Origin: Planctomycetota bacterium
Lineage (GTDB): Bacteria > Planctomycetota > Phycisphaerae > Phycisphaerales > UBA1924
Assembly: GCA_018242625.1 (NCBI GenBank)
Contig: JAFEBO010000012.1
Span: forward strand, 62,001 to 126,000
Reading direction: 5' to 3'
Length of the DNA: 64,000 nucleotides
Shown: positions 61,992 through 64,000 of the stretch, one piece after another
Position numbering within the stretch: position 1 is the stretch's first letter
Layout of the letters: each line of letters starts with the position of its first letter
Notes under the pieces: model-generated
Told to the model about the DNA's origin: nothing
The model's input: only the letters and a program-made list of their open reading frames with translations
Databases searched by the model: none
Made by a program: the position numbers and the translations under genes

Positions 61992-63440
61992 CTAAACCCA
62001 CATGGAACCCGGTCGCAAGACACCCGCCGAGGGGTCTGCCAAACGCGCATATTCCATCCGTCCCGCCATAATGGTCTTCTTGTCCTCGTTCGAAAACTCA
62101 TCCCTGAGTTCCAAACGGTTCACGGTCAACTGCAGACAGGCATCCCAGAGCACGCGGTCGTAGCCCGTCCCAGCCGGGCCGACGGCGGAAGCCTTGTGGT
62201 TCCGGAGGATGTCCTCGTAGAGCGCGATACAGCGCCGGGCGTGGACCGAGTACGAAAACTCCGCCTCGGCAAGAGAGCGGCAAGACCCGCGCCACGACTC
62301 GCTCGCCCCGCTCTCAAGCACCTCTCGGATCGCTCCCGCCAGCGCCCCGACATCACCCACGGGAACAAGTTTGCCCGTAAGTCCCGGCCGCACCGCGTCC
62401 GGAAGCCCTCCGATGTCATAGCCGATCACCGGCGTGCCGCACGCCAGCGCCTCCAGCATCGTGTTGGGCAAGTTGTCCTCGTGCGATGGCAAGAGCATCA
62501 CGTCAGCCGCGGAATACGCCGCGGCGACATCCTTCTGGTCGTCGAGTTTTCCGAGATATTGAATTCGAACCCCAAAATCCGCAGGCCGGTCGGGAGCTGT
62601 GCCCATGGCGACAAAGTGGACCGGCCGCCCGGCGATCAGCCCGAGTTTCGCTCCCGCCTCCAGCAGATCGGAAAACCCCTTCCGCTTTTCGGCGACCCGT
62701 TCCGCGACAAAGAGCACACGCCAGGGCCCCGGGCCAAGCCCGAGGTGCCGCTGCGCCTCCGCCCGGTTCCGGGGCACGAAAACACCGGTATCAAGCGGCA
62801 TCGGCAGGTGTTCGTGGCGCCAGCCGGCAAAGACCGGTGCCCGCCGCGCCGTCTCGTGCATCCACCGGCTGGGACCGATGACCGTCCCCCTGCGGGCCGC
62901 CCCCAGCGACTTGCGAAGCTGAAGGGTGATCGCGGGCACGCCGATCGGATCCACCGCCAGCTGCGGGCAGCCGCGGCAGTCCGTCAGATAGCGTTCGCAG
63001 CCGGCCGTGTAATGGCACCCGCCGGTGTACGCCCACTGGTCGTGCAGCGTGAACGTGACCGGCTTGCCGAGCGCAAACAGCTCCTCCAGCCCGTCGAGCG
63101 AGACAAAGGCCGAAGACCATTGCACATCGATGATGTCCGCGCTGCGCACCTGCTCGATTTCCGCCAGGCCGGTATCACGGAGGGGAAAGCTGAACCAGGT
63201 ATCGGAAAGGGCTGTGCGGTTGCGGTCGATCGCGAACTGCCGCACGAGCGATGCCTGGCGCGAGCGGACGTATGAATTCCGCATCGGGGGCGCTTCAACC
63301 GTGAACGGATCGGCAGAGAGCTTTTTCCCCGCGAGAATCCAGTGGTCAACCCCGGCTCGCCGCAGAGCCTCGTGCTGACGAAAGCCGGCACGGGCAGCGC
63401 CGCCCCCAATATCAAAAGTGGTAATCGAAACGACTTTCAT
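61992..63440 (-). CDS. GT4-family glycosyltransferase
   Basis: The 482-residue protein has the GT-B layout: N-terminal FDIGGGAARAGFRQHEALRR and an HDQWAYTGGCHYTAGCERY cysteine-rich stretch (CxxCP follows), then LFVAERVAEKRKGFSDLLEA and the C-terminal donor-binding EDNLPNTMLEALACGTPVIG. The EALACGTP motif is typical of GT4 retaining enzymes. It probably adds a sugar to a cell-surface polysaccharide or lipid. It sits 45 bp after fliS, so flagellin or surface glycosylation is possible but unproven. Confidence 0.87.
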   Translation of the reverse strand: MKVVSITTFDIGGGAARAGFRQHEALRRAGVDHWILAGKKLSADPFTVEAPPMRNSYVRSRQASLVRQFAIDRNRTALSDTWFSFPLRDTGLAEIEQVRSADIIDVQWSSAFVSLDGLEELFALGKPVTFTLHDQWAYTGGCHYTAGCERYLTDCRGCPQLAVDPIGVPAITLQLRKSLGAARRGTVIGPSRWMHETARRAPVFAGWRHEHLPMPLDTGVFVPRNRAEAQRHLGLGPGPWRVLFVAERVAEKRKGFSDLLEAGAKLGLIAGRPVHFVAMGTAPDRPADFGVRIQYLGKLDDQKDVAAAYSAADVMLLPSHEDNLPNTMLEALACGTPVIGYDIGGLPDAVRPGLTGKLVPVGDVGALAGAIREVLESGASESWRGSCRSLAEAEFSYSVHARRCIALYEDILRNHKASAVGPAGTGYDRVLWDACLQLTVNRLELRDEFSNEDKKTIMAGRMEYARLADPSAGVLRPGSMWV

Positions 63441-63485
63441 GCTCGGGGCACAATGTAGCGGAACCGGCCCCCGAGCGTTCGCGCT

Positions 63486-63941
63486 TCAGCCCTCGACGCT
63501 GAACGGGCCGCCGCTGCCCTGGGGTTCGATCTCCGCCCCGTCACCTTCCGAAGCGAGCTTCTGCATGAGCAGGATCCACGTCTCTCGCTCGTACTCCAGC
63601 AGACCGATCACCTCGTCAAATTTTGACGCGTCCTTTTCAAAGCTGGCCTCGTTGAGGCGGATGTAGAAAAAGGTGTAAAGCGACCGGACCTTCGCGGCCA
63701 GTTCCGGATCGGGCTCGTCCTTGATCGTGGTGATCAGCTCGACCAGGATGTTCCGGGCGTTTTCCGTCCCGCTGAAAACCTGCTCGAAGTTTCGTGCCGC
63801 CAGGCCCTCGCGAGCCTGCATGGCAAACTTGATCGCTCCCTCGATGAGCAGCAGACGGAGCTCCTCGCGCGAGGCGGTAAGCACACGCGTGCGGAGATAG
63901 GTATTGGCCGAGTGAGAAGAAACTGTCATCGCCTCGATCAT
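63486..63941 (-). CDS. fliS: flagellar export chaperone FliS
   Basis: FliS binds flagellin and prevents its early assembly. The 151-residue protein matches the family: YLRTRVLTASREELRLLLIEG at the start, FAMQAREGLAARNFEQVFSG, NARNILVELITTI and LYTFFYIRLNEASFEKDASK. The N-terminal YLxxxVLTAS motif is a FliS signature. ATG 63941 or ATG 63929 could start it. It shows the cell can make flagella. The frame ending just upstream is probably fliD. Confidence 0.9.
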   Translation of the reverse strand: MIEAMTVSSHSANTYLRTRVLTASREELRLLLIEGAIKFAMQAREGLAARNFEQVFSGTENARNILVELITTIKDEPDPELAAKVRSLYTFFYIRLNEASFEKDASKFDEVIGLLEYERETWILLMQKLASEGDGAEIEPQGSGGPFSVEG

Positions 63942-63979
63942 CGTCCGGGAAAAGCCCGGACTTCAGGGCCTGTTTTGAG

Positions 63980-64000
63980 TTACTTGCCAAGCCCGCTGAG
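63980..64000 (-). CDS. 3' end of an upstream minus-strand gene, possibly fliD
   Basis: The last six codons before a TAA at 63982-63980 read LSGLGK on the minus strand, and the frame is open to the window end. fliD commonly precedes fliS, so this may be its C-terminus. Six residues are too few for identification; position is the main argument. Confidence 0.3.
   Translation of the reverse strand, partial: LSGLGK

Noticed and set aside
60472..61995. 507-codon open frame on the plus strand
   Set aside because: It is antisense to sthA and has shadow-frame composition.

Overview
The window is GC-rich bacterial chromosome (no phage, IS element or CRISPR array seen) and most likely comes from a planctomycete of the Phycisphaerae type. 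This is an inference from several traits: a 1323-residue SecA with large insertions, secreted proteins ending in tandem dockerin-like EF-hand modules, an isolated type IV pilin-like protein, a Ser/Thr kinase fused to a TolB-like propeller, and a Lys/Ala/Pro-tailed DksA-like protein. Genes on both strands are tightly packed, with many 4-bp ATGA overlaps and very short divergent gaps. Only one gene-free stretch (19522-19845) exceeds 300 bp.

Region by region. 2-6744: a translationally coupled cbb3 cytochrome oxidase operon (ccoO end, ccoQ, ccoP, ccoG, ccoH, a TauE/SafE-like membrane protein, the copper ATPase ccoI, and a 46-residue ccoS). 6909-11066: a cation/proton antiporter with an RCK domain, then a small membrane protein and a DUF2256 zinc-ribbon gene divergent from an iron-sulfur photolyase. 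11100-14889: stress-type genes with visible operators. These are a TetR/AhpD-like divergon with a perfect palindrome, a K+ channel-like protein, and a MarR gene behind a perfect 24-bp palindrome followed by a DUF1398 gene. 15061-21894: kinase-propeller, DinB-like, DUF4198 and amidohydrolase genes. 22144-23141: tRNA-Pro(CGG) with its terminator and a prepilin-like protein. 23419-28002: an unknown HTH-like protein and secA.

28150-32443: a stand-alone domain resembling the B12-dependent ribonucleotide reductase C-terminus, a D-2-hydroxyacid dehydrogenase, a nuclease-fold protein, an HU-like protein and PsuG. 32724-37009: two secreted proteins sharing a dockerin-like C-terminal module. 37013-46732: an MBL hydrolase, cupin, lspA with a dksA-like gene, accA, proC, an ABC exporter with a methyltransferase, and a UbiD-like decarboxylase. 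46870-51795: an M16 protease and a PBP4-type DD-carboxypeptidase. 52049-53705: a single-domain response regulator and rpsL-rpsG, whose spacer can form two mutually exclusive perfect hairpins. 53750-64000: a phosphoesterase, a ThiF/MoeB E1-like enzyme, a DinB-like protein, an LpoB-like lipoprotein plus COG3014-like lipoprotein pair, a MazG-like protein, DNA polymerase III delta', soluble transhydrogenase, a GT4 glycosyltransferase and FliS.

The best leads for something not obviously described are the rpsL-rpsG RNA switch candidate, the repeat-bearing insertion in SecA, the free-standing TSCPD-type protein, the one-heme CcoP, the DksA-like protein lacking zinc ligands, and the DUF2256/photolyase divergon. 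All family calls come from reading the protein sequences; no database search was run.
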